The notes: generated by a model from the letters alone, not told the origin. A stretch of DNA of 64,000 bases from Tannerellaceae bacterium (GCA_031271045.1 JAISWO010000017.1:158306-222305), one strand, 5' to 3'. Numbered from the stretch's first letter, positions 28,760-39,470 are shown. Numbers and translations are program-made.

Positions 28760-31700
28760 ATGGGTAAATTAGTTTATCAAGGCATTCGATTGTTGCCGGT
28801 TATCTTCTTCTTTCTACATGCACCCTTGTTCCCGGCCTACGGACAGACCGTCGTGGAAGGCTCCGTCCGGGACGACAAAAGTCGCGAGCCGCTCGCCGGA
28901 GCGACTATCGTGCAAAAGAACACCACCAACGGCGTATCAACCGGACCTGACGGAACCTTCCGTTTCACTGTCCAGGGCAGCCTGCCCCTTACGCTCTCAG
29001 TCAGCCTGATCGGCTATCATCCGGGAGAAATAGACATCTACGATGCATCCGAACCGCTCGTCGTATCCCTCAGAGAAGCGACCAACTTCCTCGATGAAGT
29101 CGTCATCACCGGCTACACCGTGCAGCAGCGGAAGTCGATCAGCGGTTCGATCGTCTCTCTCAATGTAACCGACGCCATCACCGATTCGCCCGACCAGGAT
29201 ATCAACAAACTCCTGCAAGGAAGGGCTTCGGGCGTCCAGGTGCTCTCCAATGACGGGGTGCCCGGCGGAGGTGTCACCTTCCTCATCCGCGGAAATAATT
29301 CCATCAACGGAAGCATAGATCCGCTCTACGTCATCGACGGGGTCTTTGTCGGAACAGGCGGAGGAGTCAGCTATCCCGGAGGAGGACAGGCCGCTTCCAA
29401 CCCCCTGGCCGACATCAATCCGGCCGACATCGAGAACATCTCCATCCTCAAAGACGCCAACGCTACCGCCATCTACGGCTCGCAGGGCGCCAATGGCGTC
29501 GTCATCATTACGACTAAAAGGGGCAAGGTGAACACAAAGGCAAAGATCGCCCTCAATGTATCCCGCGGATGGAGCGAAGCCATACGACAGTTTCAGGCCA
29601 TCACCGGCCCGGAGACAGGACAGTTGGTTAATGAGGCGGTCTACAATACGGCGGTCGACCGGGGCATTGATCCATCTACGGTGACGCTGCCTTTCCCCGA
29701 CTATGCCTCGCTGCCGACGTACGACCGCATCAGCGACCTCTTCCGTACGGCTGCTTCGTCGACCTACGAACTGTCCGCCAGCGGAGGTACCGCCGGCAGT
29801 TCATATTACATCGGACTGGGATACACCTCGCAGGAATCGATCGTCAAGCCCTCCGGCTTTGAACGCTACTCGGGACGTCTTAACTATGACACCAATCTGA
29901 GCGAGAAACTCAAGGTCGGAACCAGCCTGAGCCTCGTCCGCACCTATCGCAACGTGAGCAATAGCGACAACGACCCGACGGGCGTCATCAACTCCGCCAT
30001 CTTTGTCCGTAGCTACCTGCCCGTCTTCAAGGACGACGGCAGCTACGCCCGCTACGGAGCTTTCGACAATCATCTGGCCCTGATTGAGCATTTGGATAAT
30101 AATGCCGTCAACTGGCGCACGATCGGCAACCTTTATGCCGAGTACGCCTTCCTGCCCGACTTGAAGTTCCGCTCAAGCTGGAGCGTCGACAATTCCGAAC
30201 TGACCGAGCATAATTATTCCGACACCTTCGTCAATGCCGGCGTCGCCGCCAAGGGGAGAGCCACGGCCCGCTCCACCCGCTCGCTTGTCTATACCGCCGA
30301 ACAACTGCTCACCTGGATCCGGTCCTTCGGCAGTCGCCACAGCCTCAACGCTCTGCTGGGAAATACCGTCAATGCCCGCCTTCGCGAGCAGGCGACTGTC
30401 ACCGGCTCCGGCTTTGCAACGAACGATCTGCGCGATATCTCCGTCGCCGCCATCACTTCCGGCTCGGCTACGACCAGCGAAAGCCGCCTGCTGTCTTTCT
30501 TCGGCAAAGCCGGCTATACGTATAACGGACGCTATACCCTCGAGGGCAGCATACGCGCCGACGCCTCCTCGCGCTTCGGCAAGAACAAGCGCTGGGGATA
30601 CTTCCCCGCCACAGGCTTCACCTGGAACGCAGGGACGGAGGAATTTATCAAGAAACTGCGTATCTTCGACGCCCTCAAAGTACGCGCCAGCTTCGGATAC
30701 TCCGGCAACCAGAACGGCATCAGCGACTATGCCGCCCTCGGTCTTTGGGGGGCTAACGCTACCTACCTGGAGATTGCCGGCACCTCGCCCTCGCAACTGG
30801 CCAACCCCGACCTGACATGGGAAACAACCCGCCAGTTCGACGCCGGCGTCGAGTTCACCGTCCTCCAATCGCGCTTGAATGTCAACTTCGACTATTACGA
30901 CAAGTACACTTACGATCTGCTGTTGAATGTTCCGGTACCCTTCCGGTCGGGCTTTGAGTATTACCTCCAGAATTACGGGGCGATCAGTAACCGGGGCGTG
31001 GAACTTACCTTGCAATCCGTCAATGTGCAGACCAAAGACTTTACGTGGACTACCGACTTCAACATCTCACACAACAAGAACAAGATCGTCAAGCTGGCTT
31101 CCGACATCACCATGGGCGCCTCGGGGCGCAATGCCTCTATCCTGCGCGAGGGCTATCCGGTGAACTCTTTCTTCCTGTATAAACAATTATACGTCGATCC
31201 TCAGACCGGTAATGCCGTTTACGACGACGTCAATGATGACAAACTCATCACCTTTGCCGACCGGCAGATCGTAGGCAATGCGCTCCCCGATTTCACCGGA
31301 GGGCTAACCAACGAGCTGACGTGGAAGAATGTTTCACTCAATCTTTTCTTCTACTTCCAACAAGGAAACGAAATCCTGAACATGCAGGACTTCTTCCTCG
31401 TTCATGGAGGTACGCAGAACAACATCGGCTTCTGGCCTCGTCAGCTTGAGCGATGGCAGAAGGCAGGCGATGTGACCGACATACCGCGTTTGACAACCTT
31501 CAGCGGCAACCCGAACGAGAACGGAGGGGCGGCCAACAACTACGGAGGTACGGTGGCCAACCTCAGCAGCCGCTACGTCGACGACGGCTCCTTCATCCGC
31601 CTGAAGAATATCTCCCTCAGTTACCGCCTGCCCAAGACGCTTGTCTCCCGCCTCCGTCTGGGCGACGTCAAACTCACGGCCTCGGCCTCGAACCTGCTTA

Positions 31701-31831
31701 CCTTCACCCGCTACGGAGGCCTCGATCCGGAAGTAAGCGCCCAAAGCTCCAACCAGAATACGGCCGGCTACGACTGGGCAACCGTCCCGCAGCCCCGCAC
31801 CTATCAGTTTATTTTAAATATTACCTTGTAA
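28760..31831 (+). CDS. SusC/RagA-family TonB-linked outer membrane protein
   Basis: VEGSVRDDKSREPLAGATIVQKNTTNGVSTGPDG; plug GRASGVQVLSNDGVPGGGVTFLIRGNNSI; DANATAIYGSQGANGVVIITTKRG. Confidence 0.97.
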   Translation: MGKLVYQGIRLLPVIFFFLHAPLFPAYGQTVVEGSVRDDKSREPLAGATIVQKNTTNGVSTGPDGTFRFTVQGSLPLTLSVSLIGYHPGEIDIYDASEPLVVSLREATNFLDEVVITGYTVQQRKSISGSIVSLNVTDAITDSPDQDINKLLQGRASGVQVLSNDGVPGGGVTFLIRGNNSINGSIDPLYVIDGVFVGTGGGVSYPGGGQAASNPLADINPADIENISILKDANATAIYGSQGANGVVIITTKRGKVNTKAKIALNVSRGWSEAIRQFQAITGPETGQLVNEAVYNTAVDRGIDPSTVTLPFPDYASLPTYDRISDLFRTAASSTYELSASGGTAGSSYYIGLGYTSQESIVKPSGFERYSGRLNYDTNLSEKLKVGTSLSLVRTYRNVSNSDNDPTGVINSAIFVRSYLPVFKDDGSYARYGAFDNHLALIEHLDNNAVNWRTIGNLYAEYAFLPDLKFRSSWSVDNSELTEHNYSDTFVNAGVAAKGRATARSTRSLVYTAEQLLTWIRSFGSRHSLNALLGNTVNARLREQATVTGSGFATNDLRDISVAAITSGSATTSESRLLSFFGKAGYTYNGRYTLEGSIRADASSRFGKNKRWGYFPATGFTWNAGTEEFIKKLRIFDALKVRASFGYSGNQNGISDYAALGLWGANATYLEIAGTSPSQLANPDLTWETTRQFDAGVEFTVLQSRLNVNFDYYDKYTYDLLLNVPVPFRSGFEYYLQNYGAISNRGVELTLQSVNVQTKDFTWTTDFNISHNKNKIVKLASDITMGASGRNASILREGYPVNSFFLYKQLYVDPQTGNAVYDDVNDDKLITFADRQIVGNALPDFTGGLTNELTWKNVSLNLFFYFQQGNEILNMQDFFLVHGGTQNNIGFWPRQLERWQKAGDVTDIPRLTTFSGNPNENGGAANNYGGTVANLSSRYVDDGSFIRLKNISLSYRLPKTLVSRLRLGDVKLTASASNLLTFTRYGGLDPEVSAQSSNQNTAGYDWATVPQPRTYQFILNITL

Positions 31832-31843
31832 CAAACAGACTGC

Positions 31844-33208
31844 ATGAAAACTATACATACTATCCTGACAACGCTGTCATTCATCCTGTCGGCCATCCTG
31901 TCGGTCATCCTTCTTCCTTCCTGCGAAGACTTCCTCGACCTCTCGCCCAGCAATTCGATCCCTTCCGACCGGGCCATTACCGATGCCGGGACGCTGCGGG
32001 CGGCCGTTGTCGGCGCTTATAGCCAGTTACAGGATTATTATTCCGGCTCCTATGTGTCGCTGGGCGTGATGCCTGCCGATTTTGTGTCCTACAACGGCAC
32101 CCTGAGCCAGTATCTGCAATTGGACCAGAACGCGATACCGAACGACAACGTCATCACCGTCGGCGTCTACCGGACCATCTACCGCGCCATCAATAGCGCC
32201 AACTCCATCATCGCATCCGTTGCTTCCATCGACGACCCCCTGCTCACGCAGGCCGAGAAGGACAATATCCTGGGCGAAGCTTATTTCATCCGGGCCTTGG
32301 CGTATTTCGACCTCGCACGCGGCTGGGGTGGCGTACAGATACAATTGAAGCCGACCGAAACCTTAGATGTACTCAAAGGGATCCAACGCAGCAGTCAGGC
32401 CGGGACCTACGACCAGGTCGCCGCCGACCTTGCCGAGGCGGAACGCCTCCTGACGGACGACGCTTCTACCCGCAACCGCGCCCAGAAGGCCACAGCCCTC
32501 GCCCTGCGCGCCCGCCTGCATCTCTACCGCGAGCAGTGGGACGAGGCCGAACGCTACGCCACGCAGGTGATCAACAACCCCAAATACGCGCTGGTGGAAC
32601 CTTACGAGGCCTTCTTTACGGCGCCTTTCCTGACGGAAGAGTCGGTCTTTGAGCTTACCTTCTCGCTCAACGACCGCAATTCATACTGGAACATGTGGTT
32701 CCCCGCCTCCCTCGGAGGACAATATACCCTCAAGCCTTCGGACAAGGCCGTCGAACGCCTCAGCGACCCGGACACAGGAGGCTCCCGCAACGCCGCCATC
32801 GCCGGAACGGGTAGCAACGTCTACGGCCGGCTCTATAATACAGCCGGACAGGCCATCGACCCCGCCTACGTGATCCGCATTGCCGAACTGTACCTCATCC
32901 GGGCCGAAGCGCGGGCCAAGAAAGCGTCTCCCGACCTGGCGGGCGCAACGGAGGATATAAACAAAGTACGTGCGCGTGCCGGCGTACCGCCGCTGACGGG
33001 CGTCACAGGGGCTCCGGCCCTGATCTTCGCCATCGAGGAGGAGAACGGCGTCGAGTTTGCCTTCGAGGCGCACCGCTGGTTCGACCTGGTACGCACCCGT
33101 CGCGCAGGCGAAGTGTTGGGCATCACCAATACGGACTTCTGGCTCTTCCCCCTACCCTCGTCCGACATTCTCTCCGATCCCGACGTGACGCAGAATCCGG
33201 GCTACTGA
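31844..33208 (+). CDS. SusD/RagB-family lipoprotein
   Basis: Lipobox LLPSCEDFLDLSPSNSIPSD; GEAYFIRALAYFDLARGWGGVQI; C-terminal SDPDVTQNPGY. Confidence 0.96.
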   Translation: MKTIHTILTTLSFILSAILSVILLPSCEDFLDLSPSNSIPSDRAITDAGTLRAAVVGAYSQLQDYYSGSYVSLGVMPADFVSYNGTLSQYLQLDQNAIPNDNVITVGVYRTIYRAINSANSIIASVASIDDPLLTQAEKDNILGEAYFIRALAYFDLARGWGGVQIQLKPTETLDVLKGIQRSSQAGTYDQVAADLAEAERLLTDDASTRNRAQKATALALRARLHLYREQWDEAERYATQVINNPKYALVEPYEAFFTAPFLTEESVFELTFSLNDRNSYWNMWFPASLGGQYTLKPSDKAVERLSDPDTGGSRNAAIAGTGSNVYGRLYNTAGQAIDPAYVIRIAELYLIRAEARAKKASPDLAGATEDINKVRARAGVPPLTGVTGAPALIFAIEEENGVEFAFEAHRWFDLVRTRRAGEVLGITNTDFWLFPLPSSDILSDPDVTQNPGY

Positions 33209-33220
33209 CCTTTATAGAGC

Positions 33221-33264
33221 CGCCCGTCTGAGAAAGTTCAGTCGCCCGCCTGAGAAAGTTCAGC
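33221..33264. repeat. Array 6 (short): two 22-bp units CGCCCG(T/C)CTGAGAAAGTTCAG(T/C)
   Basis: cgcccgtctgagaaagttcag at 33221 and cgcccgcctgagaaagttcag at 33243; CTGA..TCAG inverted arms. Confidence 0.7.
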
Positions 33265-33310
33265 GGATACAAATAAAGTGCGCGCCGGCTTACCGCCGCT
33301 GACGGGTGGC
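33265..33310 (+). pseudogene. Short relic of a susD-type coding segment (DTNKVRAGLPPLTG)
   Basis: Aligns to intact SusD codons at 32953-33000 (DINKVRARAGVPPLTG) with third-position changes and a 6-nt gap. Confidence 0.65.
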
Positions 33311-33353
33311 GACGGAGGTTTCAACGAAATAGTATCACATAATAATTTGCAAT

Positions 33354-35885
33354 ATGAAAAAGAGTATTTTATTTCTTATCGTTTTCTTCCTGGTAAGCTT
33401 CCGCCCGGCGGCACAGGACGAGTATTTCTTCGCAGGGCACGGGAAGTTGAATCCTTCAATTCCCACCCCGGAAGCCTTCTTTGGTTTCCGGACGGGCGAC
33501 TGGCTCGTACGGTATGACAAAGTGGTGGAGTATTTCCGCCTGCTGGCTGATAAGTCCGACAGAGCTTCGCTGGAAGTTTTCGGCCTCTCGTGGGAAGGGC
33601 GCGAACAGGTGGCCCTGATCATCAGCTCGCCGGAGAATCAGAAAAACCTCGAAAGTATACGCAGCGAACACCTGAAGTTGGTCGACCCCCAGGCACCGGC
33701 AGATTTCGACAGCCAGAAGATCATCCTCCATCTGGGCTATAATGTGCATGGAGGAGAAATAGCCGGCACCGACGCCGCCGTCCTGACGGCCTACTATTTG
33801 GTTGCTTCCGAAGAGCCGGACATCGTGAGCCGCCTCCGGGAGGCTGTCGTCTTCGTAGAGCCTTCGCAGAATCCCGACGGACGCGAACGGGCAACGAACT
33901 ATATCAACGGCTTCCACTCCACCCCGCCGGTCAGCGATCCTTCAGACCGCGAACATGCGGGCGGCTTTACGCCTCACCGGGGCAATCATTTCTGGAACGA
34001 CCTGAACCGCGACTGGCTCCCCCTCTCGCAGGTAGAGAGTCAGAACCGCGTGGCGTATTACCATCGCTGGTATCCGAACGTCTACCTCGACTTTCACGAA
34101 ATGGGCAGCGCCAGCACCTATTACTTCGAGCCTTCACCTCGCTCGAGCTGGAGCGATCATATCGTGCCGGAATCGACGTACAGCGTGCTGAACGACATCC
34201 TGGCCGGCTACTTCTCCAAAGCGCTGGACCGGATCGGTTCGCTCTACTATACGAAGCAGAGTTACACCAACCTCTCGCCTATCTACGGATCTACCTATCC
34301 CGATTACCAGGGTGGCGTAGGCACGACGCTCGAAGTCGGCTCGACGGCTGGCATCGAGATCGAGACTGACGCCGGCATCCGCACCTTCCGCAAGAACCTG
34401 CGCGATAACTTCGAGATCGGCGTGGCCTCTCTCCTGGCCGCCACCGACCGGAAGGACGTCTTCCTCCGCCATCAGAAAGACTTCTTCCAAAGCGCCCTCA
34501 CACAGGCCGGCAAACAGGCCGACAAATACATCGTCTTCGGTAGCCGGGAGGACCGCAACCTGAACCGCCTCTTCATCCACCACCTCTTGCAGCATAAGGT
34601 CGCCATCTACGAACTGACCTCCACCCTGACGCAGGACGGCCAAACCTTCGAGCCCGGCTCGGCCTGGGTCGTCCCCTTCCGGCAGGCGCAATACCGCATC
34701 CTCTACTCCATCTTCGAGACCAACAACGACCTGAGCAACATTACCTATTACGACGTCTCCTCCTGGAGCACGGCGCATGGCTACGGCATCCCCTTTGCGC
34801 GGCTGAAAACCGTCGTGAAGGAAGGCAGCCCCGTCGCCTCCGCTCCCGAAGTAACGGGTGCCGTCGAAGGACAGTCGTCCTACGCCTACGCCTTCGGTCC
34901 CTACGACTACCTCTCGCCCAAAGCGATCTACTACCTCCAGGATAAAGGAGTCATTGCCAGAGTCGCCCAAAAGGCCTTCACCGCCAAGACAACAAACGGC
35001 GACAAACGCTTTGCCGCCGGAACGATCGTCATCCCCGTCCGGTATCAAACGCTGCCGGCCGCCGAAGTCCACCAACGGCTCGCCGAAACAGCCCAACGTA
35101 CCGGCATCCGCATCAGCGCCCTCACCGGCGGCTTCAGTCTCGACGGCATCGACCTGGGAAGTAACGACATCCGCGTGCTGAAGAAGCCCGTCGTCGCTAC
35201 CATCACCGGCGGAAACGCCAACTGGACTTCCGTCGGCGAACTCTGGGCCTTGCTGGGCAATACCCACGGCATACCTTTGACGAAAATAGACGTCCAAACG
35301 GCCGAACGCACCAACCTCTCGCGCTACACCGCCCTCATCCTGACCGGAGGCAATTATTCCGAAGAGCTTCAGAACCGCCTGGCTGATTGGGTCGACAACG
35401 GCGGTACGCTGATCGCCGCCGGACCCGCCGCCCAATGGCTCACCCGCTCGAAACTGTTTCCCGCACCTGCCGCCGCCCCACAGCCGGAAGACGGACGCAG
35501 TAACGCCGCTCCCGCACAACGCGACCGGAGGATCAACGGCGCCCTGCTGACGGGCAAGCTGAATCTGGAACACCCGCTCGCCTACGGTTTCGCCTCGCCG
35601 GAGTTCTACACCTTAAAGACAAGTCTGGAAGGACTGCCCAAATCCCTGCCGGCCGATCAGATTATCCTTGAGACCGGCGACCGGGTGGTCGACGGTTATA
35701 TAGAACCCGAATTGCGCGACCGGTTGAAGCAGCTTACGGTCATCGCCACCACCCCTCGCGGATCGGGCAGCATCGTCCTGTTCGGCGAGTCGCCCACCTT
35801 CCGGGGCTATTTCCTGGCCCCGGGACGTATCCTGACCAATGCCCTCTTCTTCGGCAATCTGAACGCAAACCGCAGGGGGTATTGA
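33354..35885 (+). CDS. M14-family zinc carboxypeptidase, secreted
   Basis: NVHGGEIAGTDAAV; EPSQNPDGRERATN; YLDFHEMGSASTYYFEP. Confidence 0.9.
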   Translation: MKKSILFLIVFFLVSFRPAAQDEYFFAGHGKLNPSIPTPEAFFGFRTGDWLVRYDKVVEYFRLLADKSDRASLEVFGLSWEGREQVALIISSPENQKNLESIRSEHLKLVDPQAPADFDSQKIILHLGYNVHGGEIAGTDAAVLTAYYLVASEEPDIVSRLREAVVFVEPSQNPDGRERATNYINGFHSTPPVSDPSDREHAGGFTPHRGNHFWNDLNRDWLPLSQVESQNRVAYYHRWYPNVYLDFHEMGSASTYYFEPSPRSSWSDHIVPESTYSVLNDILAGYFSKALDRIGSLYYTKQSYTNLSPIYGSTYPDYQGGVGTTLEVGSTAGIEIETDAGIRTFRKNLRDNFEIGVASLLAATDRKDVFLRHQKDFFQSALTQAGKQADKYIVFGSREDRNLNRLFIHHLLQHKVAIYELTSTLTQDGQTFEPGSAWVVPFRQAQYRILYSIFETNNDLSNITYYDVSSWSTAHGYGIPFARLKTVVKEGSPVASAPEVTGAVEGQSSYAYAFGPYDYLSPKAIYYLQDKGVIARVAQKAFTAKTTNGDKRFAAGTIVIPVRYQTLPAAEVHQRLAETAQRTGIRISALTGGFSLDGIDLGSNDIRVLKKPVVATITGGNANWTSVGELWALLGNTHGIPLTKIDVQTAERTNLSRYTALILTGGNYSEELQNRLADWVDNGGTLIAAGPAAQWLTRSKLFPAPAAAPQPEDGRSNAAPAQRDRRINGALLTGKLNLEHPLAYGFASPEFYTLKTSLEGLPKSLPADQIILETGDRVVDGYIEPELRDRLKQLTVIATTPRGSGSIVLFGESPTFRGYFLAPGRILTNALFFGNLNANRRGY

Positions 35886-35926
35886 AAAAGTCATTTCATA
35901 TTCGTTCACATCTCGTCCGAATGATA

Positions 35927-35934
35927 TACATTTG
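35927..35934 (+). promoter_or_regulatory. TACATTTG -7-like promoter element
   Basis: TAnnTTTG match 44 bp upstream of ATG 35978. Confidence 0.5.
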
Positions 35935-35977
35935 CCGGAGTTTACTTGTAAACCATAAAACTTAAAAGAATTATATC

Positions 35978-36778
35978 ATGAGACAGAAAAATTATGTTTC
36001 CGGAATAACCGGAGTTGTTATTGCGAGTATGATCAGTGCCGGCGTTAGTGTTCAAGCGCAGCAGAAAGAGTATCCGAAGCCTGAGCAGATGAAGCCCGGC
36101 ATGTCGGAATACTGGACGCCCCAGCCCTCCATCGTGACGCCGGGTGTCGCCTCAGCCGGTGCGGCGCTGTCCGCCCCCTCCGACGCCATCGTTTTGTTCG
36201 ACGGCAAAGACCTCTCTGCCTGGGAAAGCCCCAAAGGCGGCCCCGCACAATGGTCGGTGCACGACGGCGTCTTCACGGTAGAGAAGCGGACGGGAGACAT
36301 TCAGACCAAACAGAAGTTCGAGAACTTCCAACTGCACATCGAATGGCAGATCCCCGAAAACATCACCGGCACCGGCCAGGCTCGAGGCAATAGCGGCGTG
36401 TATATGCAAGGGCAATACGAAATCCAGATACTGGATTGCTACAACAACGAAACGTACGTGAACGGACAGACCGGCAGCGTGTACAAACAAACGCCCCCCC
36501 TGGCCAACGCAATGCGCAAACCCGGCGAATGGAACGTATACGACATCATCTATTCCGCCCCGATCTTTAAAGAAGACGGCACGTATCGTATTCCCCCGTA
36601 CATAACCGTTATCCAGAACGGCGTCCTGTTGCAGAACCATACCGCTATCCTTGGAACAACCGAATACATCGGCTTCCCGAAAGTAGCTAAGCATGGCCCC
36701 GGCCCGATCCTGCTGCAAAGTCACGGCGACCCCAGCCCAGCCATCAGTTTCCGCAATATCTGGATAAGGGAGTTATAA
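35978..36778 (+). CDS. DUF1080 protein (3-keto-disaccharide hydrolase-like)
   Basis: IVLFDGKDLSAWESPKGGPAQWSVHDGVFTV; NSGVYMQGQYEIQILDCYNNETY; GPILLQSHGDPSPAISFRNIWIREL. Confidence 0.9.
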   Translation: MRQKNYVSGITGVVIASMISAGVSVQAQQKEYPKPEQMKPGMSEYWTPQPSIVTPGVASAGAALSAPSDAIVLFDGKDLSAWESPKGGPAQWSVHDGVFTVEKRTGDIQTKQKFENFQLHIEWQIPENITGTGQARGNSGVYMQGQYEIQILDCYNNETYVNGQTGSVYKQTPPLANAMRKPGEWNVYDIIYSAPIFKEDGTYRIPPYITVIQNGVLLQNHTAILGTTEYIGFPKVAKHGPGPILLQSHGDPSPAISFRNIWIREL

Positions 36779-36815
36779 GAAACAGTGATTGTAAAAGAGA
36801 GTGATCTTAAACAGA

Positions 36816-36850
36816 GATGGAGCCTTCGTCGAGGGCTCCATCTTTTTTTT
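36816..36850. terminator. Rho-independent terminator
   Basis: GATGGAGCC...GGCTCCATC followed by T8, between convergent genes. Confidence 0.85.
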
Positions 36851-36853
36851 GGC

Positions 36854-37939
36854 TTACAGTCCGAATGCTTCGGCAACGGCGGGATAGACGATCTTCCCGT
36901 CTATAATATTCAGGCCTTTCTTCAGGCCCGGGTCTTCCTCGCAGGCCTGTTGCCAGCCTTGGGCGGCCAGTTTCAGCGCATAGGGCAGCGTGGCGTTTGT
37001 CAGGGCAAGCGTCGAAGTCTGCGGTACGGCACCCGGTATATTGGCTACGCAATAATGAATAACACCATCTACCTCATAAACCGGTTCGGCATGTGTCGTT
37101 GGGCGGGAGGTCTCGAAGCAGCCTCCCTGATCAATGGCTACGTCGACCAGTACGCTTCCCCGTTTCAACAGCTTCAACATCTCGCGCGTGATGAGGTGAG
37201 GCGCCTTGGCGCCGGCAATCAATACGGCTCCTATCACCAGGTCGGTGGAAGGCAGTTCCTGCTCGATGTTATGCGCGGAGGAATACAAGGTTTTTACATT
37301 CAGCGGCATCACTTCGTTCAGGTAGCGCAGGCGGGCAAGCGAAAGGTCGGTGATGGTAACGTCGGCTCCCATGCCGGCAGCCATCAAGGCTGCATTGTAT
37401 CCTACGACACCTCCGCCCAGTACCAGTACCTTGGCCGGCTTGACACCCGGAACGCCTCCCAGCAGGATGCCTTTCCCGCCTTGAGGCTTCTCAAGGAAAC
37501 GGGCGCCTTCCTGCACCGACATGCGTCCGGCCACCTCGCTCATCGGAATCAGCAACGGGAGCGTCCGGTCTTTGCTCTCAACAGTCTCGTAAGCCAGACA
37601 GGTGGCTCCGCTCTTCATCATGGCAAGCGTCAGCGTCTTTTCCGAAGCAAAATGGAAGTAAGTAAACAGAAGCTGCCCTTTCTTCACTAAGGGATATTCC
37701 GGCGCTATCGGTTCCTTTACTTTCATGATCATTTCGGCTGTTTGATACACCTCCTCGATTGAGGGAAGCAGCTTGGCGCCGGCTGACTCGTACGCGGCGT
37801 CGGAGAAGCCGCTGCCTTCTCCTGCCGTACGCTGGACATATACGGTATGTCCTCTTTGTACTAATTCTTTAGCGCCGGCCGGCGTCAGGGCAACGCGGTT
37901 TTCATTGTTTTTGATTTCTTTGGGTAGTCCTACAATCAT
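36854..37939 (-). CDS. ald: Alanine dehydrogenase
   Basis: [45 protein letters not shown]. Confidence 0.95.
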   Translation of the reverse strand: MIVGLPKEIKNNENRVALTPAGAKELVQRGHTVYVQRTAGEGSGFSDAAYESAGAKLLPSIEEVYQTAEMIMKVKEPIAPEYPLVKKGQLLFTYFHFASEKTLTLAMMKSGATCLAYETVESKDRTLPLLIPMSEVAGRMSVQEGARFLEKPQGGKGILLGGVPGVKPAKVLVLGGGVVGYNAALMAAGMGADVTITDLSLARLRYLNEVMPLNVKTLYSSAHNIEQELPSTDLVIGAVLIAGAKAPHLITREMLKLLKRGSVLVDVAIDQGGCFETSRPTTHAEPVYEVDGVIHYCVANIPGAVPQTSTLALTNATLPYALKLAAQGWQQACEEDPGLKKGLNIIDGKIVYPAVAEAFGL

Positions 37940-38105
37940 ATTGTTAGTAATTAAAGTTATTGAAGGCCCAAAAGTAGATATTAATCCGACACTTTGCTAC
38001 TTTTCCGGTCAGGAAAAAAGGATTCATCGCTCTCCTTTTCCTGCACGGTCATTCACGGCCTTTCACGGCCTGTCGGACAGAATGTCGTTTATATGCAAAA
38101 AAGTA

Positions 38106-38113
38106 TATCTTTG
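38106..38113 (+). promoter_or_regulatory. TATCTTTG -7-like promoter element
   Basis: TAnnTTTG match upstream of ATG 38152. Confidence 0.5.
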
Positions 38114-38151
38114 CACGGCATAAACATAATAAAAGTAAAAGATTAGATAGT

Positions 38152-38688
38152 ATGAATGATTTCTCGCAATTAGTGAAAGAAAGAAGAAGTACGCGCAAGT
38201 TTACAGACGAACTTCTGACTCCCGAACAAGTGGAACTGATATTGAAGGCCGGATTGATGGCGCCTTCGTCCAAGCGCAGTACGCCCTGGCAGTTTGTCGT
38301 GGTGGAAGAGAAGGATATGCTCCGGCAATTAGCTGCCTCGAAGCCTACGGGAGCCGGGTTCCTCGAAGATTGCGCGCTGGCCGTCGTTGTGTCGGCCAAT
38401 GTCATGGAGAGTGAAGCCTGGATAGAAGATGCGTCTATCGCCGCTATCCTGATGCAGTTACAGGCCGAAGATCTGGGCTTAGGGAGCTGTTGGTGTCAGA
38501 TTCGCGGGCGGCAGACGGCAAGCGATACCGATTCGGCCCAGTATGTGCGGGACTGTCTGGGGATCCCCTATCAACTGGAAGTCCTCGCCATTATCGGCAT
38601 TGGGCACAAGCAGCAGGCAAACAAACCTTTCGACGAATCCCGCCTGCAGTGGGAAAGAGTGCATACCGAAACCTTCACGTCCTTATGA
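38152..38688 (+). CDS. Nitroreductase-family protein
   Basis: FSQLVKERRSTRKFTDELLTPEQVELILKAGLMAPSSKRSTPWQFVVV. Confidence 0.92.
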   Translation: MNDFSQLVKERRSTRKFTDELLTPEQVELILKAGLMAPSSKRSTPWQFVVVEEKDMLRQLAASKPTGAGFLEDCALAVVVSANVMESEAWIEDASIAAILMQLQAEDLGLGSCWCQIRGRQTASDTDSAQYVRDCLGIPYQLEVLAIIGIGHKQQANKPFDESRLQWERVHTETFTSL

Positions 38689-39470
38689 AAATCGTATTCA
38701 TCGGCGCCGGCAACCTGGCAAGCGGTATGTCAGAGGAGATGCAGCGCGCAGGAATGACTATCGGGCAGATCTACAGCCGTACGCGCGCTCATGCCGAATC
38801 TCTGGCAAGACGGATAAACTGTCGCTGGACGTCCAACCTGCATGAGGTGATTACCGACGCAGATCTCTATGTCTTTGCCGTGACGGACACCGCCTTGCCC
38901 CAGGTCATCGCGCGCATGAAACCCAATGGCGGGCTGTGGGTACATACGGCAGGAAGTCTTCCCGCCGAACTCTTCGAGAGGTATACTTCGCGGTACGGCG
39001 TCTTCTATCCGCTGCAAACTTTTACACGGGGGCTGCGCGTATGCTTAGATAAGACGCCCATCTTCCTGGAGGCAAAGTGGAAGGAGGACTACAAGATGCT
39101 CCGAAGGATAGCCGTCGCCCTGTCGGACAACGTCAGGGAAACAGATTGGGAACAGCGGAAGCGGATTCATCTATCGGCAGTCTTCGCCTGCAACTTCACG
39201 AACCATATGTACGCACTTGCCGCCAGGATTATGGAAGAACAGGGGCTTCCGTACGACCTTCTCCTGCCGCTGATCGAAGAAACAGCCGCCAAGGTGAACG
39301 TCCTCACGCCGGCAGAAGCACAGACAGGCCCCGCCGTCCGCTTCGACAGGAACATAATGGACAAACAGATCGCCATGCTGGAAGAGCAACCCGCCATGCA
39401 GACCATCTACAAGCTGTTGAGCCAAAATATCTACAAAGAGAAAATAATGAATAAGGAAATTGCCGATTAA
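38685..39470 (+). CDS. Rossmann-like / DUF2520 protein
   Basis: MKIVFIGAGNLASGMSEEM; HTAGSLPAELFERYTSRYGVFYPLQTFT. Confidence 0.88.
   Translation: MKIVFIGAGNLASGMSEEMQRAGMTIGQIYSRTRAHAESLARRINCRWTSNLHEVITDADLYVFAVTDTALPQVIARMKPNGGLWVHTAGSLPAELFERYTSRYGVFYPLQTFTRGLRVCLDKTPIFLEAKWKEDYKMLRRIAVALSDNVRETDWEQRKRIHLSAVFACNFTNHMYALAARIMEEQGLPYDLLLPLIEETAAKVNVLTPAEAQTGPAVRFDRNIMDKQIAMLEEQPAMQTIYKLLSQNIYKEKIMNKEIAD

Noticed and set aside
34134-35573. 479-aa minus-strand ORF opposite the M14 peptidase
   Set aside because: Antisense shadow; no domain-like motifs.
38048-38085. Short repeat TTCACGGCCTTTCACGGCC with CTGTCGGACAG
   Set aside because: Only two ~10-bp copies; too little to call an array.
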